From Flavobacteriaceae bacterium (GTDB taxonomy: Bacteria; Bacteroidota; Bacteroidia; Flavobacteriales; Flavobacteriaceae), in assembly GCA_030835825.1 (NCBI GenBank), contig JAURRA010000022.1, positions 26,185 through 90,184 of the forward strand: a stretch of 64,000 nucleotides of DNA, read 5' to 3'. Position numbers and translations under genes: made by a program. Below are positions 37,008-47,421 of the stretch, one piece after another. Below the pieces are notes generated by a model. The model saw only the letters and a program-made list of their open reading frames with translations. It searched no databases and had not been told where the DNA came from. Numbering within the stretch: the stretch's first letter is position 1; each line of letters begins with the position of its first letter.

Positions 37008-38273
37008 ATCGAATCCTATATCTTTACGGTAGTTTTTTCCTTCAAATTGAATTGAATCAATTTGCCCGTATATTTTCTTAGTTGCTTCGGAATGATTTGC
37101 GCCGAAAGCTGTTAGGGCCATAACACGTCCACCGCTGGTCACCAAGTTGTTTTCTTTTAATTTAGTTCCAGCATGAAATAAATGTATCTCATCCAATTTG
37201 TTGTCCACACTAATTAAGATATCCTTCTTGTAATCTCCTGGATAACCGCCAGACACTAGCATCACAGTGGCGGCAGTCCGTTCGTCAATTTCTAAATCAT
37301 ACGCCTCTAATGTCCCCCTACTTAGTGCTAAAAACAAGTCCAGCAGATCTGATTTGATACGGGGGATAACAACCTCTGTTTCTGGATCGCCAAAGCGCAC
37401 ATTGTATTCAATGACCAAAGGATGGTCACCGACCTTGATTAGGCCAATAAAAATTACACCAACATAAGGTAATTGATCTTTTTTCAGGCCTTCGACAGTT
37501 GGCTTGACAATTAGAGACTCCACCTTGTCATAAAATTCCTTATTCACAAAAGGGACTGGAGATATCGCTCCCATACCGCCGGTGTTTAGGCCTGTATCTC
37601 CTTCGCCGATACGCTTATAATCTTTGGCCATGGGCAAAATTTTATAACTATTACCATCCGTCAATACAAAACAACTCAATTCAATCCCGGACAAGAATTC
37701 CTCTATGACTACGGTCTTGCTAGCCTCGCCAAAAGTTTGGTTCTCAAGCATGTCTCTCAAAGCATTTTGGGCTTCCGTTAAATCATCGATAATGAGAACA
37801 CCCTTCCCCGCCGCGAGGCCATCAGCCTTTAAAACATATGGAGAATGAAGTGTTTCCAAAAACGCTACGCCTTTATTAACTGTAGATTTGTTAAATGTAG
37901 CATAAGCCGCCGTAGGTATATTATGTCTGTTCATAAAAGACTTGGCGAATGCCTTACTCCCTTCTAATTCAGCCGCTGCTTTAGCCGGGCCAATAACTGC
38001 CACATCTTTCAATTCTTCAATGCCTTTAATAGCATCGTGAATTCCCAATACCAAGGGCGCCTCCGGTCCGACAACCACCATGTCGATTTTTTCACTTTTT
38101 ACAATCCTAATGACTGCGTTAAAGTCGGTCGGTTCAATGTCAATATTACTGGCAATCATGCCAGTCCCTGAGTTGCCTGGTGCAACAAACAGCGCCTCAC
38201 AAGCAGGACTTTGAGCTATTTTCCATGTCAAAGTGTGCTCTCTTCCCCCTGATCCCAATATTAAAATTCGCAT
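37002..38273 (-). CDS. purD: Phosphoribosylamine-glycine ligase
   Basis: GARS, second step of purine synthesis. 423 residues with the ATP-grasp fold: N-terminal MRILILGSGGREHTLTWK, PYVLKADGLAAGKGVLI, GEGDTGLNTGGMGA and YNVRFGDPETEVV are all diagnostic. It starts one base after the stop of the sugar-transferase gene and has no visible promoter of its own, so it is expressed with the exopolysaccharide genes. Confidence 0.97.
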   Translation of the reverse strand: MRILILGSGGREHTLTWKIAQSPACEALFVAPGNSGTGMIASNIDIEPTDFNAVIRIVKSEKIDMVVVGPEAPLVLGIHDAIKGIEELKDVAVIGPAKAAAELEGSKAFAKSFMNRHNIPTAAYATFNKSTVNKGVAFLETLHSPYVLKADGLAAGKGVLIIDDLTEAQNALRDMLENQTFGEASKTVVIEEFLSGIELSCFVLTDGNSYKILPMAKDYKRIGEGDTGLNTGGMGAISPVPFVNKEFYDKVESLIVKPTVEGLKKDQLPYVGVIFIGLIKVGDHPLVIEYNVRFGDPETEVVIPRIKSDLLDLFLALSRGTLEAYDLEIDERTAATVMLVSGGYPGDYKKDILISVDNKLDEIHLFHAGTKLKENNLVTSGGRVMALTAFGANHSEATKKIYGQIDSIQFEGKNYRKDIGFDL

Positions 38274-38274
38274 A

Positions 38275-39630
38275 TTAATAAGCTTTTTTATCCCCTCTAA
38301 TGAAATTGTATATTGTGTGCAAAATTATCTTAAAATCTAACAAGGGCGACCAATTTTCAATATAATAAATGTCATATTTAACCCGACTGATAATATCATT
38401 TGGCGATTCCACCTCTCCTCGAAATCCCTTAATTTGGGCTAAACCCGTTATCCCGGGCTTTACAAAATGCCTTACCATAAACTTGTCAACCGAACTGGCA
38501 TACATTTGAGAATGAGATAGCATATGAGGCCTGGGTCCCACAACAGACATATCGCCTAAGAAAACATTGATAAACTGAGGTAGCTCATCGATACTTGTGC
38601 GTCGCAGTAGTTTTCCAATAAAGGTGACTCTTTCATCGTCTTTTGTTACCTGAATCATATCTGCATCTTTATTCAATACCATACTTCGGTACTTAAAACA
38701 GATGAACTCATCATTGTTAAAACCATTTCTCTTTTGTTTAAAGAAAACAGGGCCTCTAGTCTCTAGTTTGATCAAAATGCCTAAGATAGGGGTCAGCCAG
38801 GATATGAGAAAAATCAAAACAAAAAGAGAAAATATGATGTCAAAAAACCGTTTCATTTGACGATTGAATGACAGTTCTAAAGGCATATTTCTCAACGAAA
38901 TAACCGGAATATAGTCATAGTAGTCACGTGTCAGATTTTGTGAAGACAATCGTTTTTCGTCAGGCAAAAACTTAATGATTTTTAAATTATTATCGGCAAA
39001 GTCGATGAGCTCGTTAAGTTGTTCAGTGTTTAATTCCTTTTCTGAACAATAGATTTCATCTATATTATGCGCAACAATAAACTGGCAACAGTCTTCAATG
39101 CTTATGGAATCGGGGCCTTGAAGGCTCAGGGTACCATAAAGTTTGTATCCATATTCTGGATTTTCCTTGAAAAATTTTTCTAAACTATTAACGTTTCCGT
39201 TGCTCCCGATAACTACAGTTCTTCTATAATTTCCACCAAAATCAGATCGGTATCGCTGTAAGGCAAAATAAATAAAATATTTAGCGAGGGCAACTGCCAC
39301 AAACAGTAACGCAGCATATCTTCCAATGGCTTTAGGGGTCATGGTGTCAAAACTCCAGAGCGCAGAAATTGAAAGCACAACAAGCGTAAAAACGACAAAA
39401 TGTTTGATCAGCTTGGTAAAAATAACAGTCAGTCGCGTAAAACGATAGACCTCATAAAACTGAGTAACCGTTGCAAGAACAATCCAAGATAAGGACGCAG
39501 ACAGGAAAAAGTTTAAACCTTGAGCGTTTTCAAAAAAGGCCAAATACCCGAATCCATTGACCGCAAGAAGGTCTATGAAATAGGAAATCGGTCGTAAAAA
39601 TTTTGAATACCGGCCTTGTCGTATGGTCAC
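38275..39630 (-). CDS. Undecaprenyl-phosphate sugar phosphotransferase (WcaJ/WbaP type)
   Basis: Initiating enzyme of exopolysaccharide synthesis, transferring a sugar-1-phosphate to undecaprenyl phosphate. 451 residues: four to five N-terminal membrane helices, a Rossmann-like middle ([17 protein letters not shown]), a re-entrant helix, and the catalytic domain with [22 protein letters not shown] and [23 protein letters not shown] split over the C-terminal third. GTG start overlapping the upstream stop (GTGA). Glucose or galactose specificity cannot be told. Confidence 0.93.
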   Translation of the reverse strand: MTIRQGRYSKFLRPISYFIDLLAVNGFGYLAFFENAQGLNFFLSASLSWIVLATVTQFYEVYRFTRLTVIFTKLIKHFVVFTLVVLSISALWSFDTMTPKAIGRYAALLFVAVALAKYFIYFALQRYRSDFGGNYRRTVVIGSNGNVNSLEKFFKENPEYGYKLYGTLSLQGPDSISIEDCCQFIVAHNIDEIYCSEKELNTEQLNELIDFADNNLKIIKFLPDEKRLSSQNLTRDYYDYIPVISLRNMPLELSFNRQMKRFFDIIFSLFVLIFLISWLTPILGILIKLETRGPVFFKQKRNGFNNDEFICFKYRSMVLNKDADMIQVTKDDERVTFIGKLLRRTSIDELPQFINVFLGDMSVVGPRPHMLSHSQMYASSVDKFMVRHFVKPGITGLAQIKGFRGEVESPNDIISRVKYDIYYIENWSPLLDFKIILHTIYNFIRGDKKAY

Positions 39631-40628
39631 TTTTCGTTATTTCGAGTGGTAAAATCTTTGTGCTCATTTCTGAGCAGTTGCTCTTTTGGTAACGCTGCAA
39701 AATAACTAAAAGTATGTTTAATCCCTTCCTTTCTTGATATCTTCGGGGTCCAATTGAGCAGTTGTTTGGCTAGGCTGATGTCTGGTTGGCGCTGAAGTGG
39801 GTCATTTTCAGTGAGTTTCATAAAATCAAGCTTGCTTTCGCTCTTTGCTAATTCCAAAATTTCATGCGCAAAATCAATGATGCTAAGTTCGTCAGGATTA
39901 CCCAAATTCACTGGCTCAGCATAGTTGCTAAACAACAACCTAACGACACCTTCGACCAGATCGTCAACGTAACAAAACGACCTTGTTTGCTGGCCATCAC
40001 CAAATATGGTAAGATTTTCACCCCTTAAGGATTGCCCAATAAATGCAGGCACCACACGGCCGTCATTGAGTCGCATTCTGGGCCCATAAGTGTTGAAAAT
40101 TCGAGCGATTCTGGTTTCAAGTCCATGAAAACGATGATACGCCATGACCATAGACTCTTGAAATCTTTTGGCCTCGTCATATACTCCCCTTGGCCCAATG
40201 GTGTTGACGTTGCCAAAGTAATCTTCAGGTTGAGGATGAACCAACGGGTCGCCATAGACTTCGGAGGTCGATGCAATGAGAATTCTTGCGTCTTTTGCTT
40301 TGGCCAAGCCAAGCAAATTATGCGTGCCCAAAGAACCCACTTTGAGGGTTTGTATGGGAATCTTCACGTAATCAATTGGGCTTGCAGGAGATGCAAAATG
40401 TAAAATATAGTCCAAGGAACCTTCGATTCCTACAAATTTGGTTATGTCATGCTCAATAAATTCAAAGTTTGGATTTCCTTCAAGGTGATGCAAATTGTCT
40501 TTATGACCCGTAATAAAGTTATCCATCCCCAAAACCGTGAAACCTTCGGCTAGAAATCGGTCACAGAGGTGTGACCCCAAGAACCCTGCGGCTCCAGTAA
40601 TTAGTACGCGTTTCTTCTGGTTTGCCAA
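39627..40628 (-). CDS. UDP-glucuronate decarboxylase (UDP-xylose synthase)
   Basis: Short-chain dehydrogenase/epimerase fold of 333 residues: [10 protein letters not shown] for [12 protein letters not shown], catalytic [15 protein letters not shown], and the UXS-type [18 protein letters not shown]. It converts UDP-GlcA, made by the dehydrogenase encoded just upstream, to UDP-xylose. Start is TTG; no ATG lies before the NAD-binding strand. A dTDP-glucose dehydratase is less likely given [10 protein letters not shown]. Confidence 0.88.
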   Translation of the reverse strand: MANQKKRVLITGAAGFLGSHLCDRFLAEGFTVLGMDNFITGHKDNLHHLEGNPNFEFIEHDITKFVGIEGSLDYILHFASPASPIDYVKIPIQTLKVGSLGTHNLLGLAKAKDARILIASTSEVYGDPLVHPQPEDYFGNVNTIGPRGVYDEAKRFQESMVMAYHRFHGLETRIARIFNTYGPRMRLNDGRVVPAFIGQSLRGENLTIFGDGQQTRSFCYVDDLVEGVVRLLFSNYAEPVNLGNPDELSIIDFAHEILELAKSESKLDFMKLTENDPLQRQPDISLAKQLLNWTPKISRKEGIKHTFSYFAALPKEQLLRNEHKDFTTRNNEK

Positions 40629-40637
40629 ATTCTCTCT

Positions 40638-41954
40638 TTAGGTTAGTTGAATCAAGGACCTGCCTATTGAACTGTAATAAAACCCCTCGTTTTTTAAAGT
40701 AAGGATATCGTATAAATTTCGGCCGTCGAAAATAGCGGGAGAGACCATCAGTCCTTTGATCCGTTTAAAATCGGGAGACCTGAATGTACTCCATTCTGTA
40801 CAAATGACTAGGGCGTCTGCATTTGAAACAGCCTCGTAAATGTTCTGGCAATATTCTATTTTGCTCCCGTACAGCTTTTCTACATTGGACATAGCTTCCG
40901 GATCATGTGTTTTAATCGTCGCTCCAGCAGACAAAAGAGCATCTATCATATACAAAGCGGGTGCTTCTCGAATATCATCTGTCTCTGGCTTAAAGGCCAA
41001 TCCCCAAACAGCAATTGTTTTTTCCTTTAAATCCCCTTTGAAGTAGGCTTCTATTCTTGGCAATAAAACGGTTTTCTGTAGGTCGTTAGTTTTAATAACG
41101 GCCTCCAGAATATTGAACGTATAATTTGCCTCCTTGCCCGAATTATAAAGAGCCTTGACATCTTTAGGAAAACAAGAACCCCCATAGCCGATCCCTGGAA
41201 ACAGAAAGCGTTTGCCTATTCGCGAGTCCGTACCAACTCCTCTTCTCACCATATCGACATCCGCGCCCACTTTTTCGCAGAAATTCGCAATTTCGTTCAT
41301 GAAGGTAATTTTTGTTGCCAAAAATGCGTTTGCCGCATATTTGGTGAGTTCAGAGGATTTTTCATCCATCACTAAAATAGGATTGCCTGATCTCACAAAA
41401 GGCCGATACAGTTGCTTCATCATATCGACAGCGCGGTCCGATCTTGAACCGATTATAATTCGCTCTGGTTTGAGGAAATCGTCAACAGCAAAACCTTCTC
41501 TGAGAAATTCCGGGTTGGAGACCACGTGAAAAGGCAAATCGGTATGTCTGTTCAATACTTCTTCAACCTTGGCTGCTGTCCCGACTGGCACAGTGCTTTT
41601 ATTAACGATGACCTTGTAAGAGCTCATTTGCTTTCCGATGGCTTCACTGACCTGCAAAACATATGTAAGATCCGCAAAACCATTTCCTCCATCTGGAGTT
41701 GGCAATGCCAGCATGATGATGTCAGCATGATCTAGGCCTTCTTTAAGATCTGTAGTAAATTTTAGTCTTCCTGAAGAAATGTTTCTTTGAAAGAGTTGGT
41801 CTAGATGAGGTTCATAAATAGGCAGCCTGCCTGCCTCCATCATCTTGACTTTTTCCACGTTATTATCAACGCAAAGGACCTCAACGCCCGTTTCGGCCAT
41901 GCAGGTACCAGTAACTAATCCAACATAACCTGTTCCGACAACAGTAAGTTTCAT
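40638..41954 (-). CDS. ugd: UDP-glucose 6-dehydrogenase
   Basis: Oxidises UDP-glucose to UDP-glucuronate. 438 residues with GTGYVGLVTGTCMAE at the N-terminus, the NPEFLREG motif, and the catalytic cysteine in GYGGSCFPKD (Cys261). The C-terminal domain has AVWGLAFKPETDDIREAP. It leads the ugd-uxs-transferase-purD block and has its own -7 element. Confidence 0.95.
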   Translation of the reverse strand: MKLTVVGTGYVGLVTGTCMAETGVEVLCVDNNVEKVKMMEAGRLPIYEPHLDQLFQRNISSGRLKFTTDLKEGLDHADIIMLALPTPDGGNGFADLTYVLQVSEAIGKQMSSYKVIVNKSTVPVGTAAKVEEVLNRHTDLPFHVVSNPEFLREGFAVDDFLKPERIIIGSRSDRAVDMMKQLYRPFVRSGNPILVMDEKSSELTKYAANAFLATKITFMNEIANFCEKVGADVDMVRRGVGTDSRIGKRFLFPGIGYGGSCFPKDVKALYNSGKEANYTFNILEAVIKTNDLQKTVLLPRIEAYFKGDLKEKTIAVWGLAFKPETDDIREAPALYMIDALLSAGATIKTHDPEAMSNVEKLYGSKIEYCQNIYEAVSNADALVICTEWSTFRSPDFKRIKGLMVSPAIFDGRNLYDILTLKNEGFYYSSIGRSLIQLT

Positions 41955-41976
41955 AGGGATGACTATTTAATTAAGA

Positions 41977-41984
41977 CAAAAATA
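41977..41984 (-). promoter_or_regulatory. -7 promoter element for ugd
   Basis: Minus-strand TATTTTTG, full match to TAnnTTTG, 22 bases before the ugd ATG. It could start an internal transcript for ugd, uxs, the sugar transferase and purD. Confidence 0.5.
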
Positions 41985-42011
41985 AGGAAGTTCCGCGGTT
42001 TGACTCTCCAA

Positions 42012-43121
42012 TTATTGAGATTTGAAGTTTTGCCATTTTTCAACTACCAATTTCTCAAATTGAGATTTGAAGAAGGTTGTGCCAAATGGAAGCGCGTGTG
42101 CTCTAACTTGTTCAGAATCGAAAGTTAGAGTCTCGAACTTATGGATCGCCTGGCTTAAAGATTCTGATGATTGTGTTTCGAAAAATATCCCTGAGACTTT
42201 GTCTTTAATGGTCTCTTTTAGGCCTCCTTTGCGTAAGGCAATTACAGGAATACCACATGACATGGCTTCAACAGGAACAATGCCAAAATCTTCTTCCGCG
42301 GCATAAACAAAAGCCTTGGCCCCCCGCATCAGTTCTCGGAGTCGTGCTGCATCGACAAACCCCTCGAATATAATGTTTTTAGAGGCCATTGCTTTGAGCT
42401 TCCTCTCTTCAGGACCATCTCCTGCAACAATTAGCTTTAAGTCTGGTCGCTTGTTAAAGGCCTCAATAATCAGATTCATTTTCTTGTAAGAGACCATTCT
42501 TGAGGCCGTAAAAAAATAATCTCCCTGAGCGCTTCCCAATTCATAAAACCTGGTATCCACAGGTGGATAAATAACCTCTGCGGAACGGTTATAAAGTCTA
42601 GAAATTCGTTCGGCAACATGATTCGAATTGGCAACAAAGTGCGTCACTCTGTGGTTAGATTCTTGATCCCATCGGCGCAGCTTATCCAGAACATAATTGA
42701 CATAAGCCCTTTTAAGACCTCCCTTTTTGTAATCTGCAATATATTGGTCATAGAGGTCATAAGCATAGCGCATAGGAGAATGGCAATAGCAAATATGGAG
42801 TTGTTCATTGGTCACCTTTATGCCCTTGGCAACCGAGGCTGAAGAACTGATAATGATATCGTATGCTGAAAGATCAAAGCTTTCGATGGCGAAAGGGAAC
42901 AATTGTAAAAATTTTCTGTGGTTTTGTCTCGCGGTAGGCAAGTATTGGATAAAGCTTGTGGTTACTTTTTGCCCTTTAAGAATATCGTTTCTATCCTTGT
43001 CAGAGAGAAAATCAATCAAGGCATAGTGGGCTATATTAGGCCAAATTTCGTTGATCGCCCGAACGACCTTTTCAGCGCCTCCGTTGACATAATACCAATC
43101 GTGAATTAAGGCTATTTTCAT
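42012..43121 (-). CDS. Glycosyltransferase family 4
   Basis: 369 residues, GT-B fold. The N-terminus has HDWYYVNGGAEKVVRAI and the C-terminal domain has DGPEERKLKAM, a YAAEEDFGIVPVEAMSCG donor-site motif and GGLKE. It retains its sugar configuration; donor and acceptor are unknown. It overlaps the next upstream glycosyltransferase by 4 bases. Confidence 0.92.
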   Translation of the reverse strand: MKIALIHDWYYVNGGAEKVVRAINEIWPNIAHYALIDFLSDKDRNDILKGQKVTTSFIQYLPTARQNHRKFLQLFPFAIESFDLSAYDIIISSSASVAKGIKVTNEQLHICYCHSPMRYAYDLYDQYIADYKKGGLKRAYVNYVLDKLRRWDQESNHRVTHFVANSNHVAERISRLYNRSAEVIYPPVDTRFYELGSAQGDYFFTASRMVSYKKMNLIIEAFNKRPDLKLIVAGDGPEERKLKAMASKNIIFEGFVDAARLRELMRGAKAFVYAAEEDFGIVPVEAMSCGIPVIALRKGGLKETIKDKVSGIFFETQSSESLSQAIHKFETLTFDSEQVRAHALPFGTTFFKSQFEKLVVEKWQNFKSQ

Positions 43122-44194
43122 TTAGAGCTTTGATTTTGCACTTGTTCAATCGCCTCTGTCAATTTTCTTGCAGAATTTTTCCAGGTATATTTTTCAAGCA
43201 AGTCCTCAACAGCCGAACGACGGTCAGTCCCTTGATTCGAAACGGCAGCAACAAGACTTTCTGCAACAGCCTGAGCATCTTGTGGGTCAGTAAAAATGAC
43301 CGCATTTTTGAATATTTCCCTATGAACTTCAATATCTGAACAAACCACGGGAGTACTATGCGACAATGCCTCGAGAATTGGCAGCCCGAAACCTTCATAC
43401 AGAGATAAATTAAGACATGCAGCCGCTTGTTCATAATTTTGGTGCAGTTCTTCATCGCTCAGTCTACCGAGCGCAATAATATCGGGACCCAAGAGAAGCG
43501 CCTTCTGTTTTTCGAACACGCGATTTTTATCGCCAACCAAATGCAACTTGTATTTGCCGCCTTGAGTGTTGTTAAATATTTGAAAGGCCTCGATGAGTTT
43601 ACCTAAATTTTTTCGCATACTTGACGAAGCAACTGACAGTATAAAAGGAGATTCTGTCTCCGAGATATAGCGGCTATTGTCTGGTCTTTCGACGCCGTTT
43701 GGCACAATCGCCATATCCTCTTCTTTCAGAAAGGGATAATGATATTTGAGCCGGCTTTTGGAAAAATTACTCACCGTTATAAGTTTTTTTGTTGAACGCA
43801 GGAGTTTTGGCATCAGATATTGGTATGTCATTCTGAATTTCCAATTGAAATTTTGGGACATATCGCTAAATGCCAAATCGTGTACGGTAACGATCTTATT
43901 AGAGTAACAAACAGGCGCCATATTGCATAGATTGACTAACAAAGGGCGCCCATTATTTTTAAGATACATAGGTAATTCAACCTGTTCCCAAAAGTATCCT
44001 GAAAATTGACCTACTGTAACGACTTCCAACTGGTTTCCAATCTGTTTGTGTAAAATACCCTTAGGAGCGATAACTACAAGCTTTTCTCCATAGGTCTTTT
44101 TTAGTTCTTTAGTTATTTCAATAGCAAATCGCTGCACACCGGTGAGTCGTTGCATCAAAAATCTGGCGTTAAGATATATTTTATCGTTTTGCAT
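43118..44194 (-). CDS. Glycosyltransferase family 4
   Basis: 358 residues. N-terminal INLAR-like segment YLNARFLMQRLTGVQRFA, then VTVHDLAF and the C-terminal NLSLYEGFGLPILEALSHSTPVVCSD that places it in the mannosyl/GlcNAc-type GT4 branch. I start at MQNDKIYLN; the longer frame, 14 codons more, would be hydrophobic and out of family. It overlaps the preceding polymerase-like gene by 14 bases. Confidence 0.9.
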   Translation of the reverse strand: MQNDKIYLNARFLMQRLTGVQRFAIEITKELKKTYGEKLVVIAPKGILHKQIGNQLEVVTVGQFSGYFWEQVELPMYLKNNGRPLLVNLCNMAPVCYSNKIVTVHDLAFSDMSQNFNWKFRMTYQYLMPKLLRSTKKLITVSNFSKSRLKYHYPFLKEEDMAIVPNGVERPDNSRYISETESPFILSVASSSMRKNLGKLIEAFQIFNNTQGGKYKLHLVGDKNRVFEKQKALLLGPDIIALGRLSDEELHQNYEQAAACLNLSLYEGFGLPILEALSHSTPVVCSDIEVHREIFKNAVIFTDPQDAQAVAESLVAAVSNQGTDRRSAVEDLLEKYTWKNSARKLTEAIEQVQNQSSK

Positions 44195-45467
44195 AAACAT
44201 ATAAAGCCATAAAAGTGGAGAAAAAATGAATGCCATCCGAACGAACCAAGATATTCTCCGTCAACATAAATAATACGGCCAATGCGAATATTGCCCAACC
44301 ATCAAAATAGTGTGATTTTTTCAGTCCTTTCATTAAACCCCCCAATTGGAATACAAACAGAATAAGGCCAAAAATCCCTGTTGCGGCCCAAAAGTGGAGA
44401 AATTGATTGTGTGTATTATACTGCGACCAAGTGAAAACGAGAGCGCCAAAATTGCTTTTATAACAAGCATTTAATTTGGGCTGAATATCGCCAACGCCTG
44501 TCCCAAACCATGGATTGTCTTTGATTGTTTCAATGGAACACCTCCAAACAGCTAAACGAACGTTTGAGGAGTTGTAATGAGCGATGTGCTCAGCAGATAT
44601 GCTAGGGTTCAATCCTTCTGCAATTTCTTGAAATCTCGGGTGATTATACGCCAACCAAAGCGCGACAGCAAAACAGCCCCAGGCAACTGCCTTTATTTTA
44701 AAGGATTTTATTTGAGTGTATGTCGTCCCTAAGAGAACCAGGATCATCGCTATTTGACCCATTCGAGAGCCAATAAAATAAACCCAGCCGAAAGCAAGAA
44801 TAACAACTATCAGGCAATACCAATTTTTTGCAGGCTTTATAAAAAAGCGTTTGAATAGGAAATAAACGGATGCCGCCAGCCACAAGGCTTGATACGTGGG
44901 ATGCGTCCCTGTCAAGTCAATGGTAAATGTTCTCAGCCTTTGACTCATGACCCTATCGGTGAGATATTCTGGCACAGCTGGCAATAAGTCCAAATTAAAG
45001 GATACGATTTCTGACTCGGTTATCGGTCCAAAAATACCGTTCCAATTCAATCCGATATGGATTACTTGATAGGTAGCCAGTAGAAACGTGGACAACACAA
45101 ACACCCACACAAAGCGATTTACGACCTGGGCGGAGAGATAGTCTTTCAAAAACAAAAAGGATAGGGGCACAATCAGTAAAGGGGCTAGCTGACCCAACTC
45201 GTTGAATCCTGTATTCAGGTCTGTACTAACAAATAAAGAAAGGGCTAAAGCCAGGTAAGCCAGACCGAACATTGCCATGAACTGGATATATTCGGCTGAT
45301 GTTCTGCAGCTTTTTTTTACATTAAAAAAGGCTAAAATCAACAGGAAAGCGAGGGATGCGCTTCTGGCGTAGAATGGTAGAATCGGGAAACATGCCGCCA
45401 ATAAGATAGTTACTTCTTCAAGCCGTACACTGCACAATACCGTTTTGAATCTTTTACGTAAGCTCAT
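44181..45467 (-). CDS. O-antigen ligase/polymerase-like membrane protein (Wzy_C type)
   Basis: 428 residues, about 11-12 membrane helices. A large periplasmic loop includes NVRLAVWRCSIETIKDNPWFGTGVGD, then YNTHNQFLHFWAATG, which is the conserved Wzy_C/WaaL segment. It either polymerises repeat units or ligates glycan to an acceptor. The gene overlaps the second polymerase-like gene by 14 bases. Confidence 0.85.
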   Translation of the reverse strand: MSLRKRFKTVLCSVRLEEVTILLAACFPILPFYARSASLAFLLILAFFNVKKSCRTSAEYIQFMAMFGLAYLALALSLFVSTDLNTGFNELGQLAPLLIVPLSFLFLKDYLSAQVVNRFVWVFVLSTFLLATYQVIHIGLNWNGIFGPITESEIVSFNLDLLPAVPEYLTDRVMSQRLRTFTIDLTGTHPTYQALWLAASVYFLFKRFFIKPAKNWYCLIVVILAFGWVYFIGSRMGQIAMILVLLGTTYTQIKSFKIKAVAWGCFAVALWLAYNHPRFQEIAEGLNPSISAEHIAHYNSSNVRLAVWRCSIETIKDNPWFGTGVGDIQPKLNACYKSNFGALVFTWSQYNTHNQFLHFWAATGIFGLILFVFQLGGLMKGLKKSHYFDGWAIFALAVLFMLTENILVRSDGIHFFSTFMALYVYAKR

Positions 45468-46617
45468 TTGACTCGGGCTTTATTTTTAGAAAAAGAAACG
45501 GGAATAGCAGCAGAAAGCTATAACTCTGAGTGAGGGTTGTAAACAATCCTGACACTAAAAACCCTAAGGCTATTACAGATAACAACCGGTATGACAGAAC
45601 TCTTTCAAAAAAGAAATTCAATACTAAGACAATGCCAATCAAGCCAGTGCTTAAAAACAAATAGATCCAGTAGCTGTCCAATACTTGGGCAAACCACCCC
45701 AGTTCTGAGGCTTGTCCAATGGTTCCTATTCGTCCACCATAGAACCAACTGTAATCGGACGCAGAAATTATATTATCCCAAAATTCAAAACGCATCATTA
45801 ATGATTCTGTAGAAAAAACCTGTTTCCGAAATAACATCCAAACAATAGGAATCATCAATATAAATAGGACATAATAATACTTTATCAAAAGCTTCAGAAT
45901 CTTTTGTCCGGTAAGGAAATAATACAACAAGTAAATGAGCAAGGGGACATAGGCTGTTCGGGACAAGGCCAAAAGGACTAGAACAAGCGCCGCGCCTATA
46001 TAAAGCTTGGAGGCTTGGTGTCTTAAAAAAATAAAACAGGACAGAACCGCAAAAAGGCCCAGATCTGCAAATTGACCTACCAATCCTGGCGACCTCCAGA
46101 AATCATAAAAGGTGGAAATGGTAAAAAAGTATTTTGGATCCTTTGGCCAAAAATAGCGCCCGGTCAGTGTTTTCATGTATCCCTCTGGCCCCACAAAATA
46201 AGTGTAACAAACAGCCGCCAAATTCAATACAACCAATATAAATAATAGTCGATTTATGGCGCTTGCATCCGCTTTAGAAATTTCAATATTTTCTGCCAAA
46301 AGAATTAACACAAACAACAATAACAATTCTCTAAAAGCATAAAAAACTGACGACGCTTGTAGGCCTGAAAAAGCGGCAACGACTAATAATATTAAAATGT
46401 AAAGTATGAGAAATAGGTCGAAGCCCTTCAACACAAAACTTCTGTTTTTATTGAGTATGACAAACGTAAAAAGTAAGGCCATTGATATTGGTGGGACAAG
46501 GGATTTAAGGCCTCCGTCACCTAGCCAATTCAGCACAAAAAAATTCAACATGCCCTGAGTGCTAATGATACAGAGCATCAAACAAAACACGACAACTTTT
46601 TGCAAGCTAATATTCAT
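45454..46617 (-). CDS. Second O-antigen polymerase-like membrane protein
   Basis: 387 residues, 10-12 membrane helices, with a Wzy-type loop (RFEWDNIISASDYSW-like region before FYGGRIGTIGQ). Sequence identity to the neighbouring Wzy_C protein looks low, so this is not a recent duplicate. ATG used; a TTG 6 bases upstream is possible. Probably the repeat-unit polymerase, with the downstream protein as ligase, or the reverse. Confidence 0.78.
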   Translation of the reverse strand: MNISLQKVVVFCLMLCIISTQGMLNFFVLNWLGDGGLKSLVPPISMALLFTFVILNKNRSFVLKGFDLFLILYILILLVVAAFSGLQASSVFYAFRELLLLFVLILLAENIEISKADASAINRLLFILVVLNLAAVCYTYFVGPEGYMKTLTGRYFWPKDPKYFFTISTFYDFWRSPGLVGQFADLGLFAVLSCFIFLRHQASKLYIGAALVLVLLALSRTAYVPLLIYLLYYFLTGQKILKLLIKYYYVLFILMIPIVWMLFRKQVFSTESLMMRFEFWDNIISASDYSWFYGGRIGTIGQASELGWFAQVLDSYWIYLFLSTGLIGIVLVLNFFFERVLSYRLLSVIALGFLVSGLFTTLTQSYSFLLLFPFLFLKIKPESNELT

Positions 46618-46644
46618 TCTCAATCCTGCCTTTTCTATATTTAT

Positions 46645-47409
46645 TTAACTTGCCAAAACACTATTTTTTGGTCTTTGTATCCCCGCAGGCTCTAATTGGC
46701 GTGAGGCTACCCTTATATCGGCCTTGGGCAGTAGTTTTTTCGCTAATTGATACCATGTCATCACTTCTTTTCCTGCGAAATGAGAAACGCCTAAAGACAA
46801 TTTGTCCTTAGAGATTCCCGTCAAAATATATGTGGCCAAATCGGGGGCATAGGTTGGACAGCCTATGTAGTCCTCTGTTATCCACAAGGTTTCGCCTTGG
46901 TCTGCCCTAGCTTTGATTTTGGTGAAAAAGTTGGACCCAAATTCAGAATACACCCAAGATGTGCGGATGATTGAGTGCCGTTCACAACGTTCAGCAGCCA
47001 ACTGCTCCCCTAAAAGCTTAGATTTTCCATATTCGTTGATAGGATTTGTGGGGTCTGACGGAAAATATGGACCTGACTTGAGGCCATCAAACACATAGTC
47101 GGTAGATATTTGAATCAAATGTGTGCGATGCCTTTGAGCGGCTTCGGCTAAATTCCCTACCGCTATACCATTCAACAAATGAGCAGCATCTGAATCATTT
47201 TCAGCTTGAACAACATTGGTATATGCGGCGCAATTTATTAGATAGTCAATATGCTCTAAACGGAGTGCCTCGCGAATAGATTCAGGATTGGTAATATCCA
47301 AGTCGTTTTTGTCAAAAAACTTTACATTTAGCTCTGGAAAAAGAGCCATACTGGCGCGAAAAGACTGTCCGAGTTGACCATTGGCGCCTGTGATAGCAAT
47401 TGACCTCAT
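46645..47409 (-). CDS. dTDP-4-dehydrorhamnose reductase-like protein, short C-terminus
   Basis: RmlD-family reductase: GANGQLGQSF for NADPH, CAAYTNVVQAEND, STDYVFDG, and catalytic YGKSKLLGE. 254 residues against a usual ~285; it stops just after RPKNSVL, where relatives continue for about 25-30 residues with a Trp-containing terminal helix. No frame remnant follows. rmlA, rmlB and rmlC are not in the window. It may reduce another 4-keto sugar. Confidence 0.82.
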   Translation of the reverse strand: MRSIAITGANGQLGQSFRASMALFPELNVKFFDKNDLDITNPESIREALRLEHIDYLINCAAYTNVVQAENDSDAAHLLNGIAVGNLAEAAQRHRTHLIQISTDYVFDGLKSGPYFPSDPTNPINEYGKSKLLGEQLAAERCERHSIIRTSWVYSEFGSNFFTKIKARADQGETLWITEDYIGCPTYAPDLATYILTGISKDKLSLGVSHFAGKEVMTWYQLAKKLLPKADIRVASRQLEPAGIQRPKNSVLAS

Positions 47410-47421
47410 ATATAAGATTGT

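Noticed and set aside
41514..41535. Further parS-like site in ugd (CCACGTGA)
   Set aside because: The outer bases are mismatched on the left arm; coding sequence explains it.
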